From positions 1-37,595 of the forward strand of contig USEY01000035.1 of the NCBI GenBank assembly GCA_900553815.1: a DNA stretch of 37,595 bases, written 5' to 3'. The first letter of the stretch is position 1; every line of letters starts with the position of its first letter. Of this stretch, positions 16,123-25,000 are shown piece by piece. Below the pieces are notes generated by a model. The model was not told the origin of the DNA. It made no database searches and saw nothing but the letters and a program-made list of their open reading frames with translations. The stretch is from an uncultured Bacteroides sp. (GTDB lineage Bacteria; Bacteroidota; Bacteroidia; Bacteroidales; Bacteroidaceae). Both the position numbers and the translations under genes were made by a program.

Positions 16123-16470
16123 ATGAAAGACAACGACTGGAAAAGCCGATTGAACGTGGTCTATTCCACCAATCCTGACTTTGCATACGAAACCGAACAC
16201 GAAGAAGAACAACCCACCCTGCCAGCCGCCCAGCAGAAACTGCGCGTGCAACTGGACCGCAAGAACCGGGGTGGAAAGGTAGTAACACTGGTCACTGGAT
16301 TCATAGGCACCGACGATGACCTGAAAGAACTGGGACGCTTGCTGAAAAGCAAGTGTGGTGTAGGCGGAAGTGCCAAAGACGGAGAAATCATCGTACAAGG
16401 CGACTTCAAACAAAAAGTAGTGGAACTGCTGAAAAAGGAAGGCTACACACAGACCAAACCCGTGGGATAA
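16123..16470 (+). CDS. SUI1/YciH-type translation initiation factor
   Basis: A 115-residue protein from the ATG at 16123; a longer in-frame start at 16057 is rejected because it precedes the predicted transcription start. The C-terminal SUI1 domain (about 45-115) carries the family signature: RKNRGGKVVTLVTGF, then LGRLLKSKCGVGGSAKDGEI and IVQGDFKQKVVELL. Such proteins are the bacterial relatives of eIF1 and associate with the 30S subunit; their role in bacteria is not settled. The N-terminal extension is short and charged (ETEHEEEQ). It is a single-gene unit followed by 520 bases of non-coding DNA rich in inverted and tandem repeats. Confidence 0.92.
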   Translation: MKDNDWKSRLNVVYSTNPDFAYETEHEEEQPTLPAAQQKLRVQLDRKNRGGKVVTLVTGFIGTDDDLKELGRLLKSKCGVGGSAKDGEIIVQGDFKQKVVELLKKEGYTQTKPVG

Positions 16471-16521
16471 ACGCCCCAAGTTCCAGCTTTCACCCCTTAA
16501 AATGAAAATCTCACAAATGAA

Positions 16522-16564
16522 GTTTCACCGTTTCACTCTGATTGAAAGGAGCTTACGGTGAAAC
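16522..16564. repeat. Inverted repeat GTTTCACCGT/ACGGTGAAAC
   Basis: Perfect 10-bp arms separated by 23 bases, with a further small stem inside the loop (TTTCA/TGAAA). It lies 51 bases past the SUI1-like gene and might end its transcript, but no T-run follows. Confidence 0.65.
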
Positions 16565-16621
16565 ATTAATTACTCTCAAACATTCCACCCCTCACATTGA
16601 AATATATAGAGAAAAAACAGT

Positions 16622-16649
16622 GTGAAACCTTCTGGAGTACATGTTTCAC
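16622..16649. repeat. Inverted repeat GTGAAAC/GTTTCAC
   Basis: Perfect 7-bp arms separated by 14 bases, repeating the TTTCAC motif of the stem at 16522-16564. Other single TTTCAC copies stand at 16488 and 16764. Confidence 0.6.
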
Positions 16650-16818
16650 CACAAATACCTATTTATAAGCAGTTTATACCGGCCGTGAAGGCGTGAAGGA
16701 TACATTCGGAATCTCATTTTCTATAGATGAGATGAAGCTGTTTTCCTGCCATTTAGCTCCAACCTTTCACTACGCCAATCCCTGCCCATGCTTCCTTTCA
16801 CAATACGCCAATGCAGAA

Positions 16819-16950
16819 ATGACTACGTATTGGGAGTGGACTGCCAGCATGTTAGCAGTTAACTCCCAACGTGCTAGCAGTTAACTACTAACATGATAAC
16901 AGTGGACTACTAACGCGATAGCGGTCCACTGCTAATACGTCAAAAGCCAA
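16819..16950. repeat. 22-bp phased degenerate repeat array B
   Basis: Six successive 22-bp units. The hexamer GTNNAC stands at 16836, 16858, 16880, 16902 and 16924, exactly 22 bp apart (GTGGAC, GTTAAC, GTTAAC, GTGGAC, GTCCAC). Around it each unit resembles the 16-bp near-palindrome TAGCAGTTAACTACTA, best seen at 16875-16890 (7 of 8 pairs). Units start CTGCCA, CTCCCA, CTACTA, CTACTA, CTGCTA from 16841, as in the array at 5657-5788. It is non-coding, between the convergent SUI1-like and mscS genes. Confidence 0.85.
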
Positions 16951-16991
16951 AGATGTACTACGTCAACCCTCCTATCCGTTTATACCAACCC

Positions 16992-18251
16992 TTATTTTTC
17001 AGGAAATGCCTGCCGCAGGTCTGCACCCGAAGGCGACTGAAATACCCGGAGGTCGAACTCTGGAATAATGGCCAGCACGTGGTCGAAGACATCTGCCTGA
17101 ACTCCTTCGTAGGGAATCCAATCCTTGATAGTGGAAAAGAAATAAAGTTCCACGGGCAGACCATGGTCGGTAGGTTGTAGATGACGTACCATGCAGTTCA
17201 AGTCCTTGTTCACCACCGGCAAACTCTTGAGATAGGCGGTAAGGTAGGCCCTGAATACACCCAGGTTAGTCTGGCGTCGTCCATTCACCAACACTGCATT
17301 GTCGATGCCGTTCTGCTCATTGTAGGCACGTACCTCTGCCTCGGTCTGGTCTATATAGTCTTTCAGCAGGTCTATCTTGCGATACTTCTCCAACATCTGC
17401 GGCGTACAGAAGCGTACACTGGTCATGTCTATGTTGATGCTGCGCTTCACCCTTCGTCCGCCGCTCTCGCGCATGCCACGCCAGTTCTGGAAAGAGTCGC
17501 TCACCAGCAGATAAGGCGGTATGGTGGTGATGGTATTATCCCAATTGCGCACTTTTACGGTGTTTAGCGTCACCTCAATGACCGTACCGTCGGCGCCATA
17601 TTTTGGCATGGCAATCCAGTCGCCAACCTTCAGCATGTCGTTGGCCGACAACTGTACGCCGCTAACAAATCCCATGATACTGTCCTTGAACACCAACATC
17701 AACACGGCAGCCGAAGCACCCAGTCCGGCCAGCAACGACAGGGGCGACTTACCCAGCAGCTCGGCCACCACCACAATCAGTCCAATGGACCACAGCGACA
17801 CCTGCAACGTCTGGAGCAGTCCTTTCAATGGGCGATCGCGCATGCTCTCTTTCTCGCTATAGACGGTATAGGCTGCCTTCAGGAAAGAGTTGACAAACAG
17901 CAGAAAAGAGAAGATGATATAAATATAGCATAGGCGACGTATGAAACTCAGCGTCACAGAGTCGGTCTGCGCGAAAGCTATCGGAATAAACAAGTAGATG
18001 ACCACGGGAGCCACCATACGGCTGAGATGTACCATCACGTTACGGTCGAACATGATGTCATCCCAGGTAGCTTTAGTTTTCTGCACCAGCCGGGCAATAG
18101 CTTTCAGCAATATTTTCCGGCAAATCATATCGGCCACAAAAGCTATCACCAGCACCAGTGCAAAAGCAATGAACTGGTCCATCCAGTCGGCCGTCTGAGG
18201 ACTTACACCCCAGTCTATCAAAAGTTTGTCAATGTTGTTCAGTAGTTCCAT
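16992..18251 (-). CDS. MscS-family mechanosensitive channel
   Basis: A 419-residue inner-membrane protein of the YbdG-like MscS group. Membrane segments are near 25-44, 77-95, 104-121 and 151-167, followed by the pore-lining helix with small residues (LLAGLGASAAVLMLVFKD, 172-190) and the beta-domain (LKVGDWIAMPKYGADGTVIEV). It should release solutes on membrane tension. It begins only 14 bases after the DUF4435 gene with no promoter or terminator visible between them, so it is probably cotranscribed with the ATPase and DUF4435 genes. Whether that link is functional or just convenient is not known. Confidence 0.9.
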   Translation of the reverse strand: MELLNNIDKLLIDWGVSPQTADWMDQFIAFALVLVIAFVADMICRKILLKAIARLVQKTKATWDDIMFDRNVMVHLSRMVAPVVIYLFIPIAFAQTDSVTLSFIRRLCYIYIIFSFLLFVNSFLKAAYTVYSEKESMRDRPLKGLLQTLQVSLWSIGLIVVVAELLGKSPLSLLAGLGASAAVLMLVFKDSIMGFVSGVQLSANDMLKVGDWIAMPKYGADGTVIEVTLNTVKVRNWDNTITTIPPYLLVSDSFQNWRGMRESGGRRVKRSINIDMTSVRFCTPQMLEKYRKIDLLKDYIDQTEAEVRAYNEQNGIDNAVLVNGRRQTNLGVFRAYLTAYLKSLPVVNKDLNCMVRHLQPTDHGLPVELYFFSTIKDWIPYEGVQADVFDHVLAIIPEFDLRVFQSPSGADLRQAFPEK

Positions 18252-18265
18252 AAATATCTAAAAAA

Positions 18266-19282
18266 TCATTCTCCGTTCTCCATATCTTTCATCCCAAGCA
18301 TTTCCTCCACTTCCTGCCTCATCCATTGATAAAGGTAGAGCGACTTGTACCCGTCATTTTTCTTCAGCATCAGCTGCACAGCGGCAAGGCTGTTCTCATA
18401 GCTGGTCAGTTCGTTATGAAACTGTTCGTCATGGCGCGCCAGCCGTTTGATTTCCTTCTCACGCTCACGACGGAGCTGTGTGCATACCGGATTCAGCAAC
18501 TTCATCACCACATTGTCCATGATGTGATGTCCCTGAATATAAAGATATGTAGTGTCAGGCGTCAGCCCCAGTTTCACCAGTTCTTCGCCCAGGGCAGCCA
18601 CGTGCTCTATGCTCTGCGGAAAACGTGTACGCAGTTCCGACAGTTTCTTGTCTACATGCCGCTTCATTTCGTCCAAACACTGATAAGGCTGCCGCAGGCT
18701 GACATCCTGCAGCCTGACGCAAAGATGAAACTCATGCATGGGGAAAGTATTGGTGTCACGCTTGCGGTAGAACCAGATATTCCAAAGGAAAAGCGGATAG
18801 GCTATGCGCGAATAGCGACGCATGAACTCGGGGAAGTCCAACAGCTGGCGGTCGTTGAGCGTTGACTGCACACAGACATCGTGCAGACTCTCGGCATAGC
18901 ACAGATAGTTCTCAATGGCATAGCCGAAGGTCTGAAGGACGAAAGGATTCTCGTTAATGCGACGCGACAAAGCGGTGGCACCCTGAAGCAGGAAATCATA
19001 ATCGCTGTCAACACAGGCAATAAGACTACTGCCCAGTTCGTCGGCATTCAGCGTATTGAGCAACACTACTTTCTTGCCTTTCGACAAGGAAGTCTGCGAA
19101 GGCAGCATCACCTGGAAATAGCACTCGTCGGTCTCGAATTCCGAGAGCAGAGTCCGCCAGAAGGCTACATCGTCGTAGCTTTCCACATAGGCAACGATGC
19201 GGCGACGCTTCTTTCGTGGCGACAGCTTGCGGGCTGCATCCAGATAGGCGGAAGTAAGGTTATGACGGAGGGTTAGGGACAT
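18266..19282 (-). CDS. DUF4435 (TOPRIM-like) protein, AriB-like
   Basis: A 338-residue cytoplasmic protein. The DUF4435 signatures are visible: E34 in YVESYDDVAFW, the DxD pair D92/D94 in ACVDSDYDFLL, and YAIENYLCY (121-129). These are the TOPRIM-type acidic residues that coordinate metal in related nucleases. DUF4435 proteins are the effector (AriB) of the PARIS anti-phage system, partnered with an AAA ATPase, and the gene immediately upstream here encodes a small ABC-type ATPase. Assignment to PARIS itself is not shown. The C-terminal half is helical (REREKEIKRLARHDEQ). Its ATG is abutted by five copies of a 7-bp repeat. Confidence 0.85.
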   Translation of the reverse strand: MSLTLRHNLTSAYLDAARKLSPRKKRRRIVAYVESYDDVAFWRTLLSEFETDECYFQVMLPSQTSLSKGKKVVLLNTLNADELGSSLIACVDSDYDFLLQGATALSRRINENPFVLQTFGYAIENYLCYAESLHDVCVQSTLNDRQLLDFPEFMRRYSRIAYPLFLWNIWFYRKRDTNTFPMHEFHLCVRLQDVSLRQPYQCLDEMKRHVDKKLSELRTRFPQSIEHVAALGEELVKLGLTPDTTYLYIQGHHIMDNVVMKLLNPVCTQLRREREKEIKRLARHDEQFHNELTSYENSLAAVQLMLKKNDGYKSLYLYQWMRQEVEEMLGMKDMENGE

Positions 19283-19285
19283 AGG

Positions 19286-19320
19286 GAGTTGAGAGTTAAG
19301 AGTTAAGAGTTAAGAGTTGA
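19286..19320. repeat. Five 7-bp tandem repeats at a gene start
   Basis: GAGTTGA, then three perfect GAGTTAA, then GAGTTGA, contiguous. On the coding strand these read TTAACTC and end three bases before the ATG of the DUF4435 gene, within the ATPase-DUF4435 spacer, so copy-number change by slippage would alter the translation start region. Confidence 0.85.
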
Positions 19321-19374
19321 AGGTTGGGGCTACTACGGTGTAACTAATCCATTTCTATTCTCCATTTGTTTCCA

Positions 19375-20205
19375 TCAGTTTTCCACTTTTCTTGCTATTT
19401 CGCTCACTTCTGTCACTGCATCCAACCATCCTTCCATGATAACGGCAGGCGAATGCGTACTCAATATCAGCTGTACATCAGGGTTCAGCCGTCGAATCAT
19501 ACCTATCAACTTCTGCTGCCACTCAATGTGAAGCGATGCCTCGGGCTCGTCCATGAAAAGCACGCTGTGCGTACCCTCGCGCACCAATACGGTAAGCAGA
19601 ATGACCAGCATTTGTTTCTCACCCGACGACAGTTTATAAGGCAACAGGCGTTCACCATCTTGATAGAAAGCTATATCGTTGCTCTTGCGGTCAATGGTTT
19701 TGCGGGTATAAGCGAAGAGTTCATCCACCATATCCTGAAACTTGCGCTTGGGCTGCGACAACTGAGGAGCACGTGCCCGCTGTTCGTCGTCACCGTTCAG
19801 CAATTCTATCATGCGATTGCCCACGTTTACCTGGTAATCCAAGTAACGACGCTGAAGCAGGTAGAGCTGCCAATCGAGTTCAGAATGCACATTGGGGTCG
19901 GCCATGTGAGCGGTGAAGTCTCCCATAATGAGCGGGCGGTCATAACTGCGTATGACGTCGTAAGGAATAAAAGTAGCTTCGGGATTGTCGAAAAAGACAC
20001 GTACCCCCGCCAGTTCACTGTTTTTCATCTGCCCCATCGTATGATGTTCCAGATAGCCGACAGAACGATTCAGGATGGTGGTCTTCCCCACTCCATTGAT
20101 TCCGGCCAAGATATTAACATCGGGACGAAGGTCCCAAGCAATGTCATAGCGGTGCCACAGCCCGCTTATCTCTATGCGGCGAATATAGTTGGCTTGTATT
20201 TCCAT
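19375..20205 (-). CDS. ABC/AAA-type ATPase, small AriA-like partner of DUF4435
   Basis: A 276-residue SMC/OLD-like ATPase. All ABC motifs are visible: Walker A GINGVGKTT (35-43), signature LSSGEKQM (192-199), Walker B SVLFMDEPEAS with D219/E220, and the H-loop LSTHSP (H251). No membrane segment, so it is a soluble ATPase and not a transporter subunit. It lies 92 bases upstream of the DUF4435 gene in the same direction, the order ATPase then DUF4435 seen in PARIS. It is a minimal ATPase domain with a short insert (about 130-190), smaller than I would expect for AriA, and lacks the TOPRIM domain of one-piece OLD nucleases. Its promoter carries an 18-bp perfect palindrome. Confidence 0.88.
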   Translation of the reverse strand: MEIQANYIRRIEISGLWHRYDIAWDLRPDVNILAGINGVGKTTILNRSVGYLEHHTMGQMKNSELAGVRVFFDNPEATFIPYDVIRSYDRPLIMGDFTAHMADPNVHSELDWQLYLLQRRYLDYQVNVGNRMIELLNGDDEQRARAPQLSQPKRKFQDMVDELFAYTRKTIDRKSNDIAFYQDGERLLPYKLSSGEKQMLVILLTVLVREGTHSVLFMDEPEASLHIEWQQKLIGMIRRLNPDVQLILSTHSPAVIMEGWLDAVTEVSEIARKVEN

Positions 20206-20206
20206 A

Positions 20207-20238
20207 TTGTTTCGCTTTTGTTTCGCGAAACAAATATA
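20207..20238 (-). promoter_or_regulatory. Promoter and operator of the ATPase-DUF4435-mscS genes
   Basis: The minus strand has TATATTTG (20238-20231), a -7 match. Overlapping it is the 18-bp perfect palindrome TTTGTTTCGCGAAACAAA (20217-20234). A further direct copy of TTGTTTCGC lies 11 bases away at 20207-20215, so three half-sites are arranged around the transcription start. This is a typical operator layout. The binding protein is unknown, and no clear -33 was found. Confidence 0.7.
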
Positions 20239-20367
20239 GGCAAACAGATTGATATATAGGCCAGCTTATCCGCTTTTTTAAGTAATGCCCCGAACCAAGT
20301 GCACCATATACTCATTTCAGAAACAGCTGCCATTCGCCAGATATTTAAAAGCCATACAAAAGAAGGC

Positions 20368-20405
20368 CGGGAAGCAAGGACTTCAGAAGAAAGTCATGCT
20401 TCCCG
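20368..20405 (-). terminator. Intrinsic terminator of the SusC/SusD genes
   Basis: CGGGAAGCA and TGCTTCCCG form a perfect 9-bp outer stem, with an inner GACTT/AAGTC stem. The leftward side reads GCCTTCTTTTG. It lies about 85 bases past the SusD stop codon. Confidence 0.7.
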
Positions 20406-20488
20406 ACCTGACATCAGAGAGAATGGATGAAAGAAATGTTAACTGGTTAGAGAGATGTTCCCTAATAAAATATAGTTAAGGTTGGTTG

Positions 20489-22048
20489 TTATTCTATATA
20501 ACTGTCGAGTGCGGTGTTGTAGTCCACTTCCCGAGCCGGATATACCCATGTCCAATGGTTTGCCTCGTCGGGCTGTACCGTAACGGCAAACTGAGCATGG
20601 AAACTACCTTCCGGATGAGCATGACGCACAATAGGCTGACGCCAGCGCTTCAGGTCGAACCAGTCAAAACCTTCGCCCCAGAGTTCTATGCGACGGTAAA
20701 GTTTCACTTCCTCCAGCAGGTCGTCCCCGATCTTGTTGCAAACATACTGAGGGTCGCGTCCGCTGTCCTTCACCAACGCTTGCAGCAGGGTCTGTACTTC
20801 CTTGTCCTTACCACCCAAACGGCAGTTTGCCTCGGCCTCTATAAGATACATTTCTGCCGAACGGAAATGGTTGAGTTGTCCAACACCAGGCTGACTGGTA
20901 CACAGAAACTTAAACTGCATATAAGCATAGATAAAGCTGGTAGAATAGATTTTGTCCACATAGTCCTTACGGGCACGTTCCAACAGAGGGCCGGAAGTGA
21001 CACGGCCATTGGCCGTATTATATTCTTCTCCCTCGCGGGGAGCAAGAAACATCTGGCGCCGTACATCGGTCTGTGGAATGCAGTCATAAAGTTCCTTACT
21101 GATGGCGCAGGGATAGCTGCGGCACAGGTTTGCACTGGAATTGCTACCCTGCATGGCAAAGAATGAGAAGTAGTAGAGCGTCTGGTCGGGTGCACTGTAG
21201 CTGCTCCATATCCACTCGCTGTTAGGAGTGCTGAAGCCACCGTTCAGATAGTCATCGTTGCTCATCAGCGGATAGTCCTTGCGAGCCAAGGCTGCGTACT
21301 TGGCAGCGTTAGCCCAGTCCTCACGGGTCAAGGCAGCCCGGGCGTAAACAGCACAGGCTACGGCATAGTCGGGGCTATGATTGTCATCCCGTCCGCGTGC
21401 CAACCCGCTACGGGTATAGGCATCAATAGCCGCATCGAGGTCAGTATAAATCTGTGTGTACACTTGTGCCAAAGTAGAAGCCGGCAAATCGCCATTGCTT
21501 GTGTCAATTCTCAAGGGCAGGCCACGCGAAGCTCCCTGATTGCTATCGGCCCAGCGGTGGCAATAGAGCTGGCTCAGCATGAGGTAAGCATAAGCACGAA
21601 CGGTAAGAGCCTGTGCACGTACAAAGAGACGTTCAGCTTCCGGTCCGACAGCCTTGTCGATATTGGCCACAATGCGGTTGGCATTGCCTATCAGTTTGTA
21701 ATAATAGAACCACGGGTAATAGCAATAAAGCGAAGAGTTACGTTCCAGAAAGGAAGTGCCGTTGATAATGTCGGCCCAGCCTGTCAAATTGCATTTCTGG
21801 AAATCATTTCCCGGATAGTTTCCATACCAGGTTTTGATAGTTCCCTCACCATTGACGCCCTGCTGATTCAGATATTGCTGGGTCATCATCAGGCAAAGGC
21901 CGTTGACTGCCATACGTGCATTTTCGGTAGTTTCAAATACCGTCCCCGAATCGGTGGACGATTGCGGCAACGTGTCCAAATAATCGGCCGAGCAGGCTGT
22001 AAGCAAGGCCGCCGTTCCCGTTATGTAGAGTAAATTCTTAAGTTTCAT
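20489..22048 (-). CDS. SusD/RagB family nutrient-binding lipoprotein
   Basis: A 519-residue outer-membrane lipoprotein: lipobox LLTAC with C19, then ADYLDTLPQSSTDSGTVF, the usual SusD N-terminus. Internal blocks such as AQALTVRAYAYLMLSQLYCHRW and SAEMYLIEAEANCRLGG are the TPR-like scaffold of the family, and the C-terminal ELWGEGFDWFDLKRW is a SusD signature. It pairs with the SusC-like transporter 41 bases upstream to bind and import a glycan or peptide; the substrate cannot be told. No glycoside hydrolase, SusE or peptidase gene follows, so this is an enzyme-free pair. Confidence 0.95.
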   Translation of the reverse strand: MKLKNLLYITGTAALLTACSADYLDTLPQSSTDSGTVFETTENARMAVNGLCLMMTQQYLNQQGVNGEGTIKTWYGNYPGNDFQKCNLTGWADIINGTSFLERNSSLYCYYPWFYYYKLIGNANRIVANIDKAVGPEAERLFVRAQALTVRAYAYLMLSQLYCHRWADSNQGASRGLPLRIDTSNGDLPASTLAQVYTQIYTDLDAAIDAYTRSGLARGRDDNHSPDYAVACAVYARAALTREDWANAAKYAALARKDYPLMSNDDYLNGGFSTPNSEWIWSSYSAPDQTLYYFSFFAMQGSNSSANLCRSYPCAISKELYDCIPQTDVRRQMFLAPREGEEYNTANGRVTSGPLLERARKDYVDKIYSTSFIYAYMQFKFLCTSQPGVGQLNHFRSAEMYLIEAEANCRLGGKDKEVQTLLQALVKDSGRDPQYVCNKIGDDLLEEVKLYRRIELWGEGFDWFDLKRWRQPIVRHAHPEGSFHAQFAVTVQPDEANHWTWVYPAREVDYNTALDSYIE

Positions 22049-22089
22049 AAGTCTGATAATATATGATGTAAATAAAGCAGGTAATGTTT

Positions 22090-25000
22090 TTACAGTTTAA
22101 CACTCACACCTACCGAGAAGATACGCGGCGTTACCAGGTAATTGCCTTGTGCTCCGGCAAACGATTGCTGAGGATTCATTCCCTGACGGGCTGCAAAAGT
22201 CCACAGATTCTCACAGCTGACGTTCAGTCCTACGCTCTGCAATCCTACATGCTCTACCCATCCCTGCGGAAGCCGGTATGACAAAGTCAGATTCTTCACT
22301 ACCAGATAATCGGCCGAAGTAAGCCAGCGGGAAGAGACAGCATTGTTATCCGAACTCAGCATACTGTTGATTTGCGGAATGCCGTCTTTCCTGATGCGGT
22401 TGGGCGAATTCTCGTCCATGCCTTCGGGTGCCTTTGTCCACGACTGCATGATGTCAGCATGATAGTTGCTGGGGCTGGTACCTGTCGTCATCAATGACTG
22501 ATAAACAGCGTCCATCGTCTTGCCGCCCAGTGAATATGTGAATAGAGCAGAGAGAGTAAGCGACTTATAGCCGATGGTACCCGTCAAACTGCCATACACT
22601 GTCGGTAAGGCCGACCCGTGAAACTCCCGCTGGCCGTAAGTTGTATTGGTGACGTAAGGTACTCCTCCTATGACCGTCGCCTTACTGGTAATGTCCACTC
22701 CGTTCTTGTTGCCAAGTGTGGTGCCGTCCTTCAAGGTTACATAATAATCTTCCAGGTTTGCCTTATAAAGCGAGTTACCGGTCAACTGGTCCACACCCTC
22801 AAACGTGTAGGTGTAGAATTCATAGCGGCTCTTACCTTCCACAATCTTATACACTCCAGAGATAATGCCATCCTTGTTCTGCTCTGGCAACTTCACAATC
22901 TTGTTCTTCAGGAAAGTAGCATTGGCTGCCAGGTTTACGGTCCAGTCCTTGGTGCGCACAATGTCAACGTCGGTATTGATTTCAAAGCCTCGGTTGGATA
23001 TGGTACCCAGGTTACGCGTCACTGTGGCCTCGGCCGATGTTGTCGATGTACCACCTGCCGACAACGGCAGATAAATATCAAACAGCAAATCCTTGTTACG
23101 CTTGTCAAAGTATTCCACGCTCAAATTCCAACGGTCAAACAGACGCGTTTCCACTGCCACGCCATAAGCTTCGCCTGTCTCCCACTTCAATCCATACGAA
23201 TCGTTCTGATTCAGATAGAGCGCTCCTTTGTGTGCGTTCTGAGCTATGGTATAAAGGCTCATATAGCCATAATATCCGGCTCCGGCATCATTTCCCACCT
23301 GTCCATAGTTAGCACGCAACTTCAGTTCATTCACCCAGTGCACATCTTTCATGAAGTCTTCCTCACTGATAATCCAGTTGGCACCTACACTGCCAAAGTT
23401 ACCCCAACGGTTGTCCGGATGAAAGCGTGACGACCCGTCGCGTCTGAAAGATACTTCCAGATTATAGCGGTCGCGGAAGTTATAGCGTATGCGTCCCAGG
23501 TAGCTTTCTGTACGGTAATTATCCTCATAGCCGTCCAGACTGGTTATTTCCGTGAAGTTTCCATAATTAGGACGTCCTGCAAAGATTTGCGCACTCTTGA
23601 AACCATAAGAATAATTGTAGTTATACGAAAAGTTCTCATGCGCCAGCAGTACGTCAAGCAAATGGTTGCCAAAGAGATGTGTCCACTTCAACTGCTGCTG
23701 GAAAGTATAGCTCTTATAGCGATATGTAGTCTGATTGGTACGTCCGCCACTACCCTTGCCATTGCCAATGACAGCATTATCGTACGCACTGTTATCCGAC
23801 TGTCTCAAGTTCATATCTCCTTTCACAGTAAACGTGAAATCCTTCAGGAACTTGACATCCATGTAAGCTATGCTTTGCAGCGTGTTACGCACCGTCTCAT
23901 TCTTATCCAGTTCATTTTCCCACACCACGTGGCGGTCGGCATACTGGTTGCGTGTAATGATATCTACGCCCTTATCATCGGTATAGTAGCCCGGGTCATA
24001 CTGACGTTTCCCGTCAGCCGTCAGCCTATACGTACCGTCCGCGTTGTGCAGATGCACCGGATAAATCGGAGCAATCTCACGGCAATACATGAAAGCATTC
24101 GTAAAGGAAGCACCCTGGTCGCCCGCCGTAATCTTGGAGTTCTGATGACTGCCCGACAGATTGACTCCGGCTTTTATCCAACTTACCGGCGAAAGGTTTA
24201 CCGATACACGTGCCGACAAACGGTCAAAAGCCGAATTGCGCACATATCCTTCCTCATTCAGATAACCCAGAGAGAAATAATAGTCACTCTTTTCACTGGC
24301 GGCGTTACCGCTCAATACATATTCCTGCCGATATCCCTTGCGTATAGCAGCCTTATACCAATCCAGGTCTTCAGCATATCCGGGCAATACCTGCATTCCT
24401 TCTGCCAACCGGCCGGAAGCATCAAACAGTTCCTTATCGGGCTTATTGAATATATTCAGATACAGCTGCTCTCCTATCAGGTTATCACTGGCATAGCGTG
24501 CAGCCGTGGCCGGATCATCCCCCGCCGAGATACGCGCATTGCGCAGATTCTGCCAGCTGGCCTCCATAAACTGGCGGACATCGGTACGTGCATATTCCTT
24601 AATGCCACGTGTATAGATACCCTGGTTTACCTTCAAGTCAAGGCTCAGTCTGCCTGCCGTACCCTTTTTGGTCGTAATCAGTATGACACCATTCGAAGCC
24701 CGGTTACCATAGAGCGCACACGAAGCAGCATCCTTCAGCACCGACAGACTTTCTATATCAGCCGGATTGATGTCGGCAATACTGCCGCTGAAAGGCACAC
24801 CATCCACCACATACAGCGGCGAACTGGAACCATTTACCGTACCGATACCACGGATGCGGATATCGGGCGTACTGCCCGGTGCACCGTATGTACTGTTAAT
24901 CTGTACACCCGAAGTACTACCTTCCAAAGCCGATGTCACACTCGACGTAGGACGCAGCTCTATCTGCTTCTGGTCCACTGATGAAATGGCTCCCGTTAGC

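Noticed and set aside
16488..16650. Rex operators in the TTTCAC cluster
   Set aside because: The half-sites resemble TTCAC but the spacing (14 and 23 bases) does not fit the compact 18-bp Rex site.
16819..16950. Could the 22-bp arrays be a CRISPR array
   Set aside because: The units are contiguous, degenerate and without conserved repeats separated by unique spacers, and no cas gene is in the window.
20285..20479. 64-codon plus-strand open frame after the ATPase promoter
   Set aside because: It runs through the SusC/SusD terminator stem and has no promoter or recognisable domain.
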